A stretch of DNA of 64,000 bases from Lytechinus pictus. Lineage: Eukaryota; Echinodermata; Echinoidea; Temnopleuroida; Toxopneustidae. The notes beneath the pieces were generated by a model. The model ran no database searches. It was not told where the DNA came from and saw only the letters and a program-made list of their open reading frames with translations. The stretch lies in the NCBI RefSeq assembly GCF_037042905.1, contig NC_087257.1, forward strand, positions 23,170,001 to 23,234,000, read 5' to 3'. Position numbers and translations under genes: made by a program. Shown in pieces: positions 34,001 to 64,000 of the stretch; position 1 is the stretch's first letter; the number at the start of each line of letters is the position of its first letter.

Positions 34001-37000
34001 AATTTACTGAATTTCAACTCCAGTTTGGTGAATTCATAAGTTCCTCCCAAAAATTTCTAGATTTTTTGAATATTTTTTTCTTTCCAGCTTCTGCTTGATT
34101 CCTGCTGATTCCGAATAAGTGTGATGGGGGCTTCATTAATGAGTTTGACAAGAATCTCATTAGTTTTACACTGTCTTTATTTACTTTAATACCTGCAAGA
34201 TTTTTTTTGTTCTGAACTCTCCTGTCACAAAATAATATTTCTGCCGATGTTTGTTCAGATCCTGACAAATGTTCATGTATTTGTCTTTTATTTGTAATTT
34301 ACATGTTTGATTTCCATTTTAGGTTCTTCCTTTTAACACTAACAGCTGAAAATATATAAACTTGCTTTTAAAAGGACAAGTCCACCTCAACAAAAATTTG
34401 ATTTGGATAAAAAGGGAAAATCTAACAAGCATTTACACTGAGAATTGGATAAAACTTGAATGAAAAATAAGAAAGTTATGACATTTTAGAATTTTGCTTA
34501 ATTTCACAGAACAGTTTTATGCACAAACTGGTCAGTATGCAAATGAGGGGACTCATGACGTCACCCACGCACTATTTCTTTTGTATTTTATCATGTGAAA
34601 TATGAAATATTCTAGTTTTCTCATTGTCCTGTGAAACAAAGATTTACATGTATTCCTCCCTGAACATTCAAATTACCATGATTGCAGGGCGCGACAAACC
34701 CGTTTGCCCGGGGCAAGTGAAAATGACGTGCGGGCAAGCATTTCTCAAAGTCAATTGCCCAATCGGGCAAGTGGTTGTTTTGGAAATAAAATAATAAGCA
34801 TATCAGTACACCCTCTAAATTTCAATATCTTTTGGATAATCACAACTATCTCTCATATTATGTCAAACAACAGTGGAAACTGATGTAAAATCAGCGCCAA
34901 TTACCAATAATCTATCACCAGGTACCTCGTTCGAAAAACCGTGCCATCGCATCTTACGTTCTATGTGTGCAATGACTGCGCATGCGCTACTATCTTGCAC
35001 TATTTGCCGATGCAAAAAAACCCAAAACAAAACAACACCAAAAGTGGCTAAAATTTCACATTTTGCAAAAATCCATGAAATGGCCATCTATTTTCCATAC
35101 TACCTTGAAATTGTTTTGATTTAGTTGGAAACTACCGAAAAAATGAAGAATATTCAGCTCTTTCTTGACTCTGATTTATGATGATGTTTTGGCCTCAGTA
35201 AATGTTTTTTATTATTGTGGTCCCACATGTAGACTTTCATGATGTTGACCAAGTGTAAAACGATCAAAACGATCAAACGATAGTTTCACCTTGAAAAAAC
35301 CCCATGAAAGTCTACATGCGGGACTACAATAAAAAAAATATTGACCGAGTGTAGCATCATAAAATGAAGAAAAGACAAGAGAGAGGTGAATATTCTTAAT
35401 TTTCTTGATAGTTTCCAACTAATTTAAAATAAAAAATCAAGGAAATATGGAAAATAAATGACCATTTCATGGATTTAAAGATGCAAAATGTGAAATTTTA
35501 GCCACTCCACTTTTGATGATAATTTTTTTTTTTTTTTTTTACACATCATAAAACGATCTTCTTCAGAGTCAATAAAAGAGCTGAATATTTTTCACTGGCT
35601 TTCTTTATAGTTATCAACTAAATCAAAACAATTTTAAGGAAATATGGCAAACAGATAACCATTTTGTGGATTTAAAGATGCCAAACATGAAATTTTAGCA
35701 ACTTTTGATGAAGGTTTTTTTTAAACCTTAAACGCCCATTTATAAATAGCGAAAAAAATTCAAAATAAACGTAATGACTCAGGCCTATGTTGCTGAAATA
35801 AACTTTTAAATGTGTGTTCTTTTATACTGTACATGATTCTCAATTGTTGTTATTTTGTATGACCTTCAAAAATAAAGAGTAGTGCCGTCATAATAAAAAA
35901 TATATTATAAAACAAATTGGGCAAGCAGTTTTTTCTATCGGGTAATCAAATTTTATCATCACTTGCCCGACAGGGCAAGTGACAATTTGTTTTTTTGTAG
36001 AGGCCTGCATGATTGTTTTAACATTGTGTGGTTCAGTCAAGTTGGTTATTATTGTCAAATGCGTAAAAATTGAAATATTGTTTAATTCAAACAATAACAA
36101 GCAAAAGAAATACATGTAGTGAGTAGTGAGGGACATCATCTCTCATTTGAATGTCACTGAGTTTATAACTGTTTTGTGAAAAATAAGCGAAATTTCATAA
36201 TGCCATAACTTTCTTATTTTTCATCCGATTTTGATGAAATTTTCAATGTCATGCTTGTTGGATTTTTCTCTATTGATTCAAATCAACATATTTCTTGGGT
36301 GGACTTGACCTTTAAAAATTTCCTACATGTAGTCAATTTCCAGTTCCTGGCCTGAGTTCCAGAATAGGTTCCCCGATTTTGGATGAGCTAACTTTTAGCA
36401 AATGATGGGCATGCATTCTGTTGTTGCCCTGTAATAGCTAAATGCACATAAATTGCATATTGTGATATTTTGAAATCAATTGATTAGTAAATTTTAGAAA
36501 TTAGGAATGTTTTTTTGAGACAACTTTTGATTTCAAACTGATGGTTGTCTGTTTGTTTGTGAAAAGAAATTCTTGAAATGCATATGAGTTTGTTGATACA
36601 TTATGGTGATATGTCTACGATTACACTACCAATCACAATTTGACAGGATCAGAAGGGGGAAGGGCCTGTTGCCCTTTGCCTGCCTTGAAGCCAAGGTCCT
36701 CTATTTTTTTTTAAACTGTGGTTTGATGTCCTTTTTATTTTGCTTGTCAGATTTTTTTGGAGGCAACTGTGATTTTGGGTAGTGTTCCAAAGAAATTGTA
36801 CATTATCTCAAATCTCCAAAAGACATCCAGTCTTGACCATTTTTATGATTTTTTTTTCAATAACAGTGTACATGTACCTATATTCCCTTTGGATCATGAA
36901 TCATTATGAAAGTATGCTTAATTTAAAAGAAGGACTGAACTGACAATTCCAGGGAACTTATATTTTTTTATTAAATTGTCTGCCAAAAATACATGTACAT

Positions 37001-40000
37001 GTAGTGTTATGAGTTTGTGTGTGTATGAGTCAACACAGAGCTAATGATGTCACAGGCTCATATTATTTCAATTCTTTTTCTAGTCTGATTTCATTCATTT
37101 AGTGTACATACATGTACATATTGATTTGGAGGCCAGGGCTACTCATGTCTCACTGTGAAATGAGGAAATAATGACCAACAAAGTTTGACAAGAACTGATG
37201 ATATTGTTGATAAGTCATGTAGGACAATAGGACTGAGGAGAAGAGGTATGTTCCCAAGATTGATTCCTGTGGGACTCCCATATTCTCTGCTTTTATTAGA
37301 TTAAATAGGATTCTCTCATTGCTTTTGAAGTTCCTTTTAAATCTTAAGTACCTGTACATGATAATCTTTGCGCTAAATGTAAATAATTCAAGAGAATGGT
37401 GAGAGTTGTCTTTAGAATTCAATGGCAGTGAATGTACATGTGGTTTTATTAAAACTCAGTTCTGTCTTCTTTGAGTAAATGCTACAAGTGGAAAGGGAAA
37501 ATATTGTTTCCTACTCAAACTTCTGCTGTGGTTAAAACACCCAAACATTTGTTTAAGTGCTTGATTGCGTAATATACATGTTGTAAACTGCACCATTTCA
37601 TCAGTTTACTTCAAGTACATGTATATTCAGTTAACTATATTCCAAGATATTCAGTTGAATAGTCCTGTGCGTCATGAAAATGGACCACAATTGAATTGTA
37701 TAATCTGCCTCGGACTGCTTGATACATGCATGCCCAGATCCCTATTAAATTTATAACAGGTGGCTTATAATATAACTATGCAGACTAATCATGATTTGAT
37801 TGGGATTTTGCTAAAATGAAAAATGGTAGGGGACCGTGGAGGTGGGGGGGGGGGGGAGAAAAAGTGGTGGAAAGACAAAGATGGAGGGAGAGAGAGAGAG
37901 AGGGACAGAGAGTGGCACATAGAGAAAGATATCTAGAGTTAGAGGGAGAGAGAGAGAGAGAGGGGGAGAGATGGACAGAGACAGCGAAAAAGAGAGAAAG
38001 AGGGGGAAATACCCTGGCTGTCTTGCCTGATAGGCACCAACCAGGCGTTTCCACAGGAAACAGTAATTTAGCGTATCCTGCCGCCCTGAAGTATGACACA
38101 TACCCTGCGATTCCCCCCTTCCCCCATCAGGTTGTCTCCTACATTGTAATCCTGCGGAAACCTTCACCACATATGTCACCAGTTGTGTGTTTCATACATG
38201 AAGTCCTGCTGTCTCTGAGCTATATTCGGAAACTACATTACAGAGTCCTGTACAAACTGTGTCTCGCATATTGCAAATTTGTACCAAACTTTGTGCTGAG
38301 CGATTGCAGATTGGTCCAACTTTAGAGTCTAATCCAGTGAGAATGGAAGGCTTAGATCTGTTCTGGCAGCAGAGGGAAGATCCTATCTCGGTTGTAGATC
38401 CTTCTGCGGTCTTTGGAGAGCTCTTGTTCAATGCGGACATCGCAAGGAACCGCTGCGTAAGTGACTCTTCTGTCGTTCATACTACCCCTGTGGCCAGTGC
38501 AGTTTAATACCTTGGGTCACATTGACCACTAAAGCATTTCCTTGGCACAGTTTCAAGAATTTGCTGCCCAATTAATGCTATAGTGTACAGTGTTTTTGCT
38601 TCATAACTTGCTCAGAGACAAATGGATACATGTGTTACAATGATTTATATTTTTTATGATGACACTGCAGTGATAACAATGGGTCAATTATAGTTGTCTT
38701 TGTCCTTGCATGTTTTAAACAAGAAGCAATTAGTGTACAGTGTTATTGCATTTTTCAGGATTTTTTAAAATGCCGGTTGCGGAATATATTTTTGAAAGTT
38801 TATACTTAAAGAAAACTGTAGATAAATTTTCAATAGTTAAGTTAGAAAGAAAAATATTCTTACATACAAAAAAGTACATGTATACCTGGAAAAAATTGTA
38901 TTAGAAGATTCATGTACATTGTATATTGCTCATAACAAGCATTTATTTTGAAGAAAAAATAACTTTGGGAAACTTTGGTACTTTTAGTACTCTTAGACCC
39001 CGTTAGACCCCATTTTTAGTCACATTTCGGGACTTCTTAATGCTGGACCAATATATCTTGTCAAACTGGCCCAGATGCACATTTCATTGTTTTTTTTTTT
39101 CAATTTCAACCAAAGAGTAATAGTGAGTTGGATCGCTCTTCATGAAGTCAAAGGTACAGTATTGTATGGATGTGATGGTGTGATTCAAAGCCCATGCAAT
39201 TTCCAAAAGGCAATGAAGTGCTAATAATCTTCTGGATGAAGCTACTTGTAGATCTATTCATGTAGCTCTGGAACACCCTCAATTAGCAGATGCTCGTAGC
39301 TCATAACGTGGACAAAGTTTGTTGATCGGTCTTGATCATGAGACCATTTTTCTAGGTCAACGTCAGAAATGTCAATCTTGTTCTTGGACATATATGGACT
39401 TTATGATCTGTCAGGTCGTAACATTTTTTTTCTTCAGAGTTTGCAGGACTTTCTTGACAAGTTGTCATTATCAAATACTAGTAGTTGCCATAGTAACTAT
39501 CACCTCCGCTTCTCAGCCAGAAGTAAAAACCTGTCAGACAATAAATGTCGGTGAAATGCCTCTCAGACATGTTCTGAGACAAATCATATAGTGCTATAAA
39601 ATGCTTCAAGTCTAAAAAAAATGGTCAGAAGTTATCAGCATACATGTCCCACTTTATATGACGTCAAAATAATTTTCTCATGTCTCGTCTCATATTGTGT
39701 TATAATCATTGATTATCATAATGATTATGTAATCAGTCTTAGTGAACGATTTCATAAATTTGTGCAACTTTGGATGTACTGTTTTAATGTGTACAAATTG
39801 ACCTGTTCGCATTTTTTTGTCACCTTGATTCTTGAAACAAAAGAAAGTACATGTATTATTTTCAATGATTTCCCATGTCGGGAGAGGGGTGATCTAAAAT
39901 AGCCTAGCAACCTACATGTATATTTAATCAAAGTTATATTTAATCAAAGTTGTTTACTTCTATCTTGCAAGAGATTGTAAACCAGTAGGAAACCAGCAAC

Positions 40001-40322
40001 TTCCTTCCTTCAAAACAGGTTGAGTAAAATACACTTGTGTGTGCACTTGTAACAGCTACCCATGCTGCCGTGTCATGTGTCCCCACATATTCAATTTTGT
40101 GTGAGTAACGCGTGCATGGATTCCAGGCACTTGTATGATTTACTGTGCTGTAGGCGTGTCTAGTTTTACTTCTTGATGACTTCAAAGTGTGTTCATCATT
40201 CCTGGTCTTTGGTCTTAATCTTTATTTTTCATCATTTAAGTGGAGTAACCAAGAAGATCGCATTGATTTATCGGCTTTTTGTTTCTGTTTCCAGTGAGAA
40301 ATTGTGTAAAGAAATCTGGTGA
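31063..40322 (+). CDS. proposed four-exon gene, product not recognised (about 126 aa)
   Basis: Exons 31063-31089, 38244-38456, 39438-39550 and 40295-40322 join in consistent phase (0/0, 0/0, 2) into 126 codons ending in TGA. Visible features are a helix-like N-terminal stretch (TVSRILQICTKLCAERL), a conserved-looking block (FWQQREDPISVVDPSAVFGE) and a Ser/Asn/Lys-rich C-terminal part (RFSARSKNLSDNKCREKL). No signal peptide or membrane segment is seen. I cannot assign a family. Exons 2 and 3 look real from splice signals and protein-like composition; the short first and last exons are less certain. Intron 1 (7.2 kb) is packed with foldback and TIR elements. It may instead be part of a longer gene whose other exons I missed. 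Confidence 0.45.
31524..32175. repeat. foldback element with nested hairpins
   Basis: Arms of about 75 bases pair across the element: aacgagtggcagtttcctga and gaacctcaaaaaacgacaag on the left, against ttttttgaggttccagtctg and tcaggaaactgccactcgtt on the right. Inside, 31596-31663 is a near-perfect hairpin (ctaccccagtctcgatcgg...). Further right, ttcggtctctgt / acagagaccgaa pair. No ORF. Confidence 0.7.
32179..32857. repeat. 679-bp foldback element, almost wholly palindromic
   Basis: Ends gcaggctccactccacttca and tgaagtggagtggagcctgc are exact inverted copies that run on for about 50 bases (through ctaccgctacactacgctcc). Pairing resumes inward several times: ccaaaggtggg / cccacctttgcc; taatttcttactctacaccc / ggtgtaaagtagagaaatta; catcctccggtta / taaccggaggatg; and an inner stem ggccgatttcaaaacatcgc / gcgatgttttgaaatcggcc around a gatcg-rich loop (32487-32494). 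It abuts the preceding foldback. Confidence 0.75.
32858..34368. other. intron of the unknown gene, no exon supported
   Basis: Contains a loosely repeated segment with gaagagtaaataaagacagt, gtgagatttatttcgtcag and tgggaaccag-type words (33290-33720, at least three diverged copies), probably an old tandem repeat. A pair ccccatcacacttattccga (33705) and tccgaataagtgtgatgggg (34110) bounds a further inverted-repeat element of about 430 bp. Confidence 0.45.
33704..34133. mobile_element. 430-bp TIR element
   Basis: Left end agcccccatcacacttattc and right end gaataagtgtgatgggggct are perfect inverted repeats of at least 20 bases. Interior is AT-rich with no recognisable gene; the 84-codon antisense open frame overlapping it has no family likeness. 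Confidence 0.7.
34369..36315. mobile_element. TIR element (aaggacaagtccacc family) split by a hAT-like insertion
   Basis: Left end aaaggacaagtccacctcaa and right end gggtggacttgacctttaa are inverted repeats. The left half runs to 34676 and the right half resumes at 36016. The element at 59261-59870 is an uninterrupted relative and matches both halves throughout (for example aagaaagttatgacatttta and tttctctattgattcaaatc). Confidence 0.8.
34685..36007. mobile_element. 1.3-kb non-autonomous hAT-like element
   Basis: The octamer catgattg is duplicated exactly at both borders (34677-34684, 36008-36015); an 8-bp target duplication is characteristic of hAT transposons. Ends start cagggcgcgacaaa and, on the other strand, caggcctctacaaa, and both continue with gggcaag / cttgccc words. 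Inside is an inverted repeat around 35220-35330 (cacatgtagactttcatg / catgaaagtctacatgcggg). No transposase ORF. Confidence 0.8.
36316..37149. other. intron of the unknown gene, no exon seen
   Basis: AT-rich sequence without recognised gene or structured repeat. Confidence 0.4.
37150..37300 (-). pseudogene. non-LTR retrotransposon reverse-transcriptase remnant
   Basis: The minus strand reads GVPQESILGTYLF, a degenerate form of the GVPQGSILGPLLF motif of LINE reverse transcriptases. Only one motif survives. The 90-codon frame carrying it continues into unrelated sequence, so this is a short decayed fragment. Confidence 0.6.
37816..38015. repeat. (ga)n-rich low-complexity tract
   Basis: G run (37843-37857) then about 150 bases dominated by gaga and gggaga. 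The long open frames on both strands here (Arg/Glu-rich, or Ser/Leu-rich) are composition artefacts. Confidence 0.8.
38244..38456 (+). CDS. unknown gene, exon 2
   Basis: 213 bases in phase 0/0, ending CGCTGC|gtaagt (a strong donor). The acceptor is placed at attacag (38243). An alternative at ctctgag (38219) would add eight codons (LYSETTLQ) in the same frame, and an in-frame stop at 38199-38201 sets the upstream limit. The 71 codons read as ordinary globular protein, including KLCAERLQIG and FWQQREDPISVVDPSAV. Product family not recognised. Confidence 0.65.
39438..39550 (+). CDS. unknown gene, exon 3
   Basis: A strong acceptor (tttttttcttcag) and a donor CG|gtgaaa bound 113 bases, phase 0 in and 2 out, matching exon 2. 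Translation SLQDFLDKLSLSNTSSCH then RFSARSKNLSDNKC. The other frames here carry stops or low-complexity residues. Confidence 0.6.
40295..40322 (+). CDS. unknown gene, proposed last exon
   Basis: After a strong acceptor (gtttctgtttccag), one base completes Arg. EKLCKEIW and a TGA stop follow. The phase fits exon 3. No AATAAA follows before the next gene's exon, so the transcript end is unclear; the acceptor could also belong to a 5'-UTR exon of the downstream ankyrin gene. Confidence 0.4.
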
Positions 40323-40421
40323 AATGACATCTCAGGAAGTTATTTCTCAAGATCTACAGTGTAACTACACACTTCTCGAGTGCTTGTGATATTCTAAAAT
40401 TAGTTCCTGGTTTGTTTTCAG

Positions 40422-59201
<18,780 letters not shown>

Positions 59202-59260
59202 GTGAGTATTGGATTCTAAAACATTTTCATTCTCTCTCCATCGTCAATTTTTTTTATTGT

Positions 59261-59870
59261 TAAAGGACAAGTCCACCCCAACAAAAAGTTGATTTGAAAA
59301 AAAGGAGAAAAATCCAACAAGCAAAACACTGAAAATTTCATCAAAATCGGATGTGAAATAAGAAAGTTACGACATTTTAAAGTTTCGCTTAATTTCACAA
59401 AACAGTTATATGCACATCCTGGTCAGTCTGCAAATTGGCAGACTGATGACGTCACCCACTCACTATTTCTTTTGTATTTTATTATATGAAATATGAAATA
59501 TTCTAATTTTCTCCTCCTTGTCAAGTGAAACAAAGTTTTATTTCTCCCTGAACATGTGGAATTTCCATTATTTTAACAGTTTATGCTTAAGTTAGGTTAG
59601 TCCTTATTGTCAAATCTGTAAAAATTTAAATATTGTGTTATTCAAACGATAAAAAACAAAAGAAATAGCGAATGATGGACATCATCGCCTCTCTCATTTG
59701 CATATCGCTGAGTTGTGCATTTAACTGTTTTGTGAAAAATAAGCGAAACTTTGAAATGTCATAACTTTCGTATTTTACATCAAATTTCGATGAAATTTGC
59801 AGCGTTATGTTTGTTTGATTTTTCTCTATCGATTCAAATCAACAATTTTCTGGGGTGGACTTGACCTTTA
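59261..59870. mobile_element. 610-bp TIR element, intact relative of 34369-36315
   Basis: Ends taaaggacaagtccacccca and tggggtggacttgaccttta are inverted repeats. Both inner arms match the split copy at 34.4-36.3 kb (for example gacgtcacccactcactatt). No ORF. Confidence 0.8.
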
Positions 59871-61299
59871 AAAGGGAATCCAGCCCAAATGGAAGATTGT
59901 TTTAACAGAAATAGAAGAATATAGAGAAGCATCTCAGTGAAAATGTCAATGAGGGCTGAGTCAAAATATTCTCAGTGGCATTTGAATAACCATTAAAAGC
60001 GTAATTGTCATTTTGAAAAAGCGTTGACTTTATGGGATTCGAGAAAAAATGGAAGAGCTCCAAATTTTGCTTAAAATTAACTGTTCACATCTTTCCTTCC
60101 TAATTAATGGTCATCTTTTGTCCATATTTCCATGAAAGTACTTTCTTATTTGTGAACTGACTAGAAAATGAAGAAATATTTGCTTCTTTCTTGACCCTGA
60201 AACTCTGAAAGATCAACTTATGGAGATTTCAGTTGATTTTAAAACTACTAACATCAGTATGTACATATGGGACAAGATAATAGTCATGATTTGTTTGAAT
60301 CTTGACTAAAGTAAATGGCAGGGAGAAATTCCTTACATGAAGAAGATGTCAAATTCATAGCCTTGATGTACTATGTAATGCGGTAGAAGAGTAATTAATC
60401 ATCAATTTATTTATTTTTACTAATTGTAATTACTATAGTATTTGTCTAAAAAAATACAAATTACAATAGATAGAAATATTAATGTTTGGGTTTCAAAGTT
60501 GACATTGTAATCTCTGTAGTCACTTACATGTATAAGATTCACAATTTGTTTGCTTCATTTGTGTCATACAAGTACATCTTTGGAAAGTGAATCCTGAATA
60601 ATATTGTGGAAATTATGGCTGCATATGAACTTGTTTAACTTTGTTACGGCCATATTTTGGCTAACTACTTGTATATGATATAAAAGATTAATGCTTGATT
60701 TGCATAGTACAACTGCATTTGTAATACAAGTAATTTGCATCGCAAAATTATGTAACTATGTCATTGCTCAATAGCCTCAATTTAAGAGTATACTTTGATT
60801 CTAATTCTTTTCCATATTTTTTATTCAGTTTATAAAACATGCTCACGTTTTTTAATGGGTTTGCTTCTTTCTGTCAGCTCTTTTTAAAGTGTAAAGTGTT
60901 TCAAAAATATTTAGTGCATCTACTCTAGTTGACTCTCATCTTAAGTCTTCATTGATCTATAGATCTATTTTATGATGAGGTCCGATGTTTAGTTGCACTA
61001 CAATTTTGGTTGTTGTTGTTTTGCTCTTTGATTCTATATGAAAAATTATGTGCAATGCACTTATTCTATGTGGCTTAAATTTGAGTCGGTACTCTGTTAA
61101 CCTTTATGTTATACCGTTGTCTTGGTGATTTAATCTTTATAGTACATGTACATAATCAGATTTTTTGAGTTATTGTGAGATGGGGTATATGGATGGTTTT
61201 TCACATTCACCTCTTTCTTGTACCCTTTTATTCCGTACAAAATTAGTAGGGGAGAGAGATAGGGTTCCCATGCACCCGAATGATATATTTTTTTAACCT
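59871..61299. other. ANKRD28-like intron, no exon seen
   Basis: AT-rich sequence without recognised coding or TIR structure. Confidence 0.5.
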
Positions 61300-61690
61300 A
61301 CATTTTTGTAATCCTTAAGATGTCTAGTGAATGAATTTTGATGTTCCCAAAACGAAATATTGTCCCATGGGGTTCAAATTCAAGATGGCGTCCAAAATGG
61401 CCGCCATATTCATGGGATTTGGATTTTCGTACATAGATTCCGACACAAACATTCATTTGCCACAAAATTAGTGTCATATGAAAGATAAATACATTTTCTA
61501 CAAGTTGATACTATTCATGGGTGATGAAATGGTAATTCGGCTGAGATTTTAATGAGAAAAGTACAATTTTGAGAATTTTTTCCAAAAAATTGAAAATTTG
61601 TGAAATACATGATTTACCATAAATCTAAGGAAAATAAAGGAATCGCCTCGAAAACTTTTAGAAAACTTTCCTAATATACAATTATTAAGT
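61300..61690 (+). repeat. long direct repeat, copy 1
   Basis: From cacaaaattagtgtcatatg (61453) to ctaatatacaattattaag (61690) it matches 62586-62812 at roughly 85-90 percent by eye. Upstream, ttttgatgttcccaaaac and atattgtccc also have partners near 62948. A run caagatggcgtccaaaatgg then ccgccat is at 61381-61407. Confidence 0.7.
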
Positions 61691-62585
61691 GGACGAAATT
61701 CCAAATTGATATCATTATTAGTCACAAACTTATTATGTCTCAAACTTGAAAATTAAATTTTCAGAAATTTAGCTTTTTTACTGCATATCGGAGACTTGGA
61801 TATATTAATGTATATTGTCACATTTTCAACCCAGAAAATGGAAAAAGGCCTTCATAAAATGCGAAATTATCTATTATTTTGTTGGTAGAATTTACTACAA
61901 TCCCTTTATTCTTCGATTTCAAGTCGGTTAATATAGTTTTTAAAAGAATTAAGACTTTTGGCCAAAATTTGTATGTTTTTGGTAAAAGAAATTGCACATG
62001 CACTGTTATTGATCAGATTTATTATGAATATCAGTAATAAATGCACAATCTCAACATTCGATATGAAAGAGGATGTATCAACGAGAATATTTGCAGGCTT
62101 CATGCCACCATAAGTATCTTCATTTGCTTCAAATAGAAGGAAAATATGCTAAATGTATTGAGCGATTTTGCGCTAAAGTGAGGCCAAAAAGCAACCTTAG
62201 TGTGGCAGTCACATCATTGAAAACGATTGCAAAGTGATGAATGGTATGTCATTCAAATAATACAATAGCTTGGATCAGCCTCTCGCATCGATTGTGTGGG
62301 TATGACTAACACACCGTAATGTCCAGTATGTAATGTGCATGGTAATAGAAATGTATCTGATTCAGAAGGATGCAAAGACAAAAAAGGTGTTTCTGTTACA
62401 TTATAAAGAAATTTATTAAATATTGTCTCTTGGAAACAGTTATAAGATACACTAGCACTGCAGGTAATAAAGATGAAGTTCTTACACATCAATACACAGC
62501 TCAAAGGAATATGTCGAAGCTACCCCCACTTTATCTGTATTTTTAATCTATGACCTGTATTCCTAAATCATGTTTATCTTCGAAC

Positions 62586-63010
62586 ACAAAATTAGTGTCA
62601 TATGAAATATGAATAAATTTTCTACAAGTTGGTATTATTCATAGGTGATGAAAAGGTAATTCGGCTGATCTTAATAAGAAAAGTGCATTTTGAAATTGTT
62701 TTCCCCAAAAATGAAAATTTGCAAAATACTTGATTTACCATGTATCTAAGAAAAATAAAGGAATTACCTTGAAACTTTCTAGAAAACTTTCCTAATATAC
62801 AATTATTAAGAAATTGATTTTTTTACTGCATTTTACAGACTTAAATTACTATATTGTCATTATCTTTACCACCCCTTTTCACCACATTGATAAGTTTTTC
62901 TAACCTTCACCTTTTCAATCCTGGAGTCGTATACTGAATGAATTCATTTTGATGTTCTGAAAACTTGAATATTGTCCCTTGGCCGCCACTTTGACGGCCA
63001 TCTTGGATTC
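62586..63010 (+). repeat. long direct repeat, copy 2 (rearranged)
   Basis: 62586-62812 matches 61453-61690. The part that precedes it in copy 1 lies after it here (62895-63010, with ttttgatgttctgaaaac, atattgtccctt and ggccatcttgga), so the copies are permuted relative to each other. Confidence 0.6.
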
Positions 63011-63649
63011 TGACAAAAGAACTCTTACAAATATTTTGAGGGTGTTCTGAGTATGAGAAATTAATTGAGTGGGTTATCTTTATTCTTTACAATTTAAATC
63101 AAACAATTCTGATACATCAAAGTGCCAAAAATGACAAAAACCTCTTTCTGTTGACCAATGTAAAGAAGGGGAAGGCATTTTTGGAACATTGAGATGTGTA
63201 TTGCTGTGTTATTAATCTATTTAATATTTTCAAAAGTAGAAAATGTGGTGACGAATCAGTACCACGGAAAAGGCCTCCTGTAAATTGCATTTTACAACTT
63301 CCAACAATTAACTTATATCATGTCAAAATGCAAGCTTTATGGTTCTTAGGGAGGACTTTGACAAACAGGCAGTCAATCTTAGAAGTCATTGGCAGGCTCA
63401 TGTGCCACATTTGGGCGATCTTTTTGAGCTAAAACTTTTTGTGCCAATGTACGTGATCTTGAAAGATATATTCCTGATCCAGAAGTTGTAAACTTTGGAC
63501 TGGAAAAGCAATTTTGCTTGCTGCAAAATTCAAGAGAATGTTATTCTCTTTGAGAAAAAAAACATGATATTTTCTTGGTTGCCATCCGGGCAACCATGAT
63601 GGCAGTTTTGGTTGCCAACGTCACCTGGGCGACCGCTAATTTCGATTCC

Positions 63650-63999
63650 TGCTTTGGAGTGGGGATGGTGGATGGAATTTCTTTCACGTGTGATCCGATC
63701 CTTCTCAAGATTCCTCCGTTTGGCTTTGATACTTCGTAAGACCTGGGTTTCTCACAGACTTTGGATGCTTTAGCTGGTATCCAAGTGTGTTATCTTGGAT
63801 GTATAACTCTCACTGGCTGTCCTACATGCAGAGGTGGTATATCAGAACTTGCATGTCGATAATGCACTTCCTTCACCTTGCCTTGCCTATTCAAGAGAAA
63901 ATCAGTGGCAGTAGAATCTCTCGAGAAATAGTGACTTGATAATGTGGCTCTGATGGGTCTACCAAATAACATTTCTGCTGGTGATCTAAAGTAACTTTC
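63650..63999 (-). pseudogene. LTR-retrotransposon pol fragment (integrase C-terminus), edge-truncated
   Basis: The minus strand reads RSPAEMLFGRPIRATL from the window edge, then PLHVGQPVRVIHPR, a stop, and in the same frame WIPAKASKVCEKPRSYEV and PNGGILRR. This is the order seen at the C-terminal end of gypsy-type polyproteins: an R-SPAE-LFGR motif, then a G--VRV beta-barrel, then PRSY---PNG. It is a different element from the one at 17-28 kb, with an in-frame stop. Confidence 0.75.
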
Positions 64000-64000
64000 G

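Noticed and set aside
37785..38325. Open frames of 104, 122 and 169 codons
   Set aside because: Their long parts lie in the ga-rich tract. Only the segment from 38244, in a different frame, looks like a real exon.
38192..38440. 82-codon minus-strand frame
   Set aside because: Antisense to the proposed exon at 38244-38456, which has the better splice signals.
39319..39591. 90-codon plus-strand frame over the 39438 exon
   Set aside because: It is in a different frame from the phase-consistent exon and runs through the polypyrimidine tract.

Overview
The window reads as animal nuclear DNA, most likely from an echinoderm and probably a sea urchin. This is inferred from: spliced genes with GT-AG introns; tRNA-derived SINEs; dense short terminal-inverted-repeat (TIR) elements; frequent acatgta-type words; and a Ty3/gypsy element of the kind common in echinoderms. 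It contains no bacterial-type operons. Genes were assembled by eye from splice signals, reading phase and family resemblance.

Left part (1-15.5 kb, minus strand): five 5' exons of a sterol O-acyltransferase (SOAT/ACAT) gene. They run from a proposed start codon at 15291 down to an exon at 3513-3620 that holds the first membrane helix. The remaining, catalytic part of the gene lies left of base 1. Its introns carry several TIR elements, two interrupted SINEs and a foldback element built from a short repeated phrase.

Centre (17.2-28.3 kb): an 11.1-kb Ty3/gypsy-type LTR retrotransposon. Its two LTRs are about 4.0 kb each and nearly identical. They enclose only 3.1 kb of broken gag-pol in which the reverse-transcriptase region is missing. 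The long LTRs make up 72 percent of the element. Microsatellites, a GC-rich TIR element and nested foldback elements follow (28.5-36.3 kb).

Right part (31-64 kb, plus strand): first, a proposed small four-exon gene of unknown function (31063-40322, about 126 codons). Less than 200 bases downstream is the first coding exon of an ANKRD28-type ankyrin-repeat protein (PP6 regulatory subunit family). Nine well-supported coding exons, a possible 27-base cassette microexon and a possible 24-base terminal microexon can be followed to 59.2 kb. Two decayed partial copies of neighbouring exons sit in its introns, and the exon expected after 54048 was not found. The window ends inside an intron, with repeats and a broken retroelement pol fragment on the minus strand.

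Functional links between the genes are not evident. SOAT would esterify sterols in the ER. The ankyrin protein would act as a scaffold for protein phosphatase 6.
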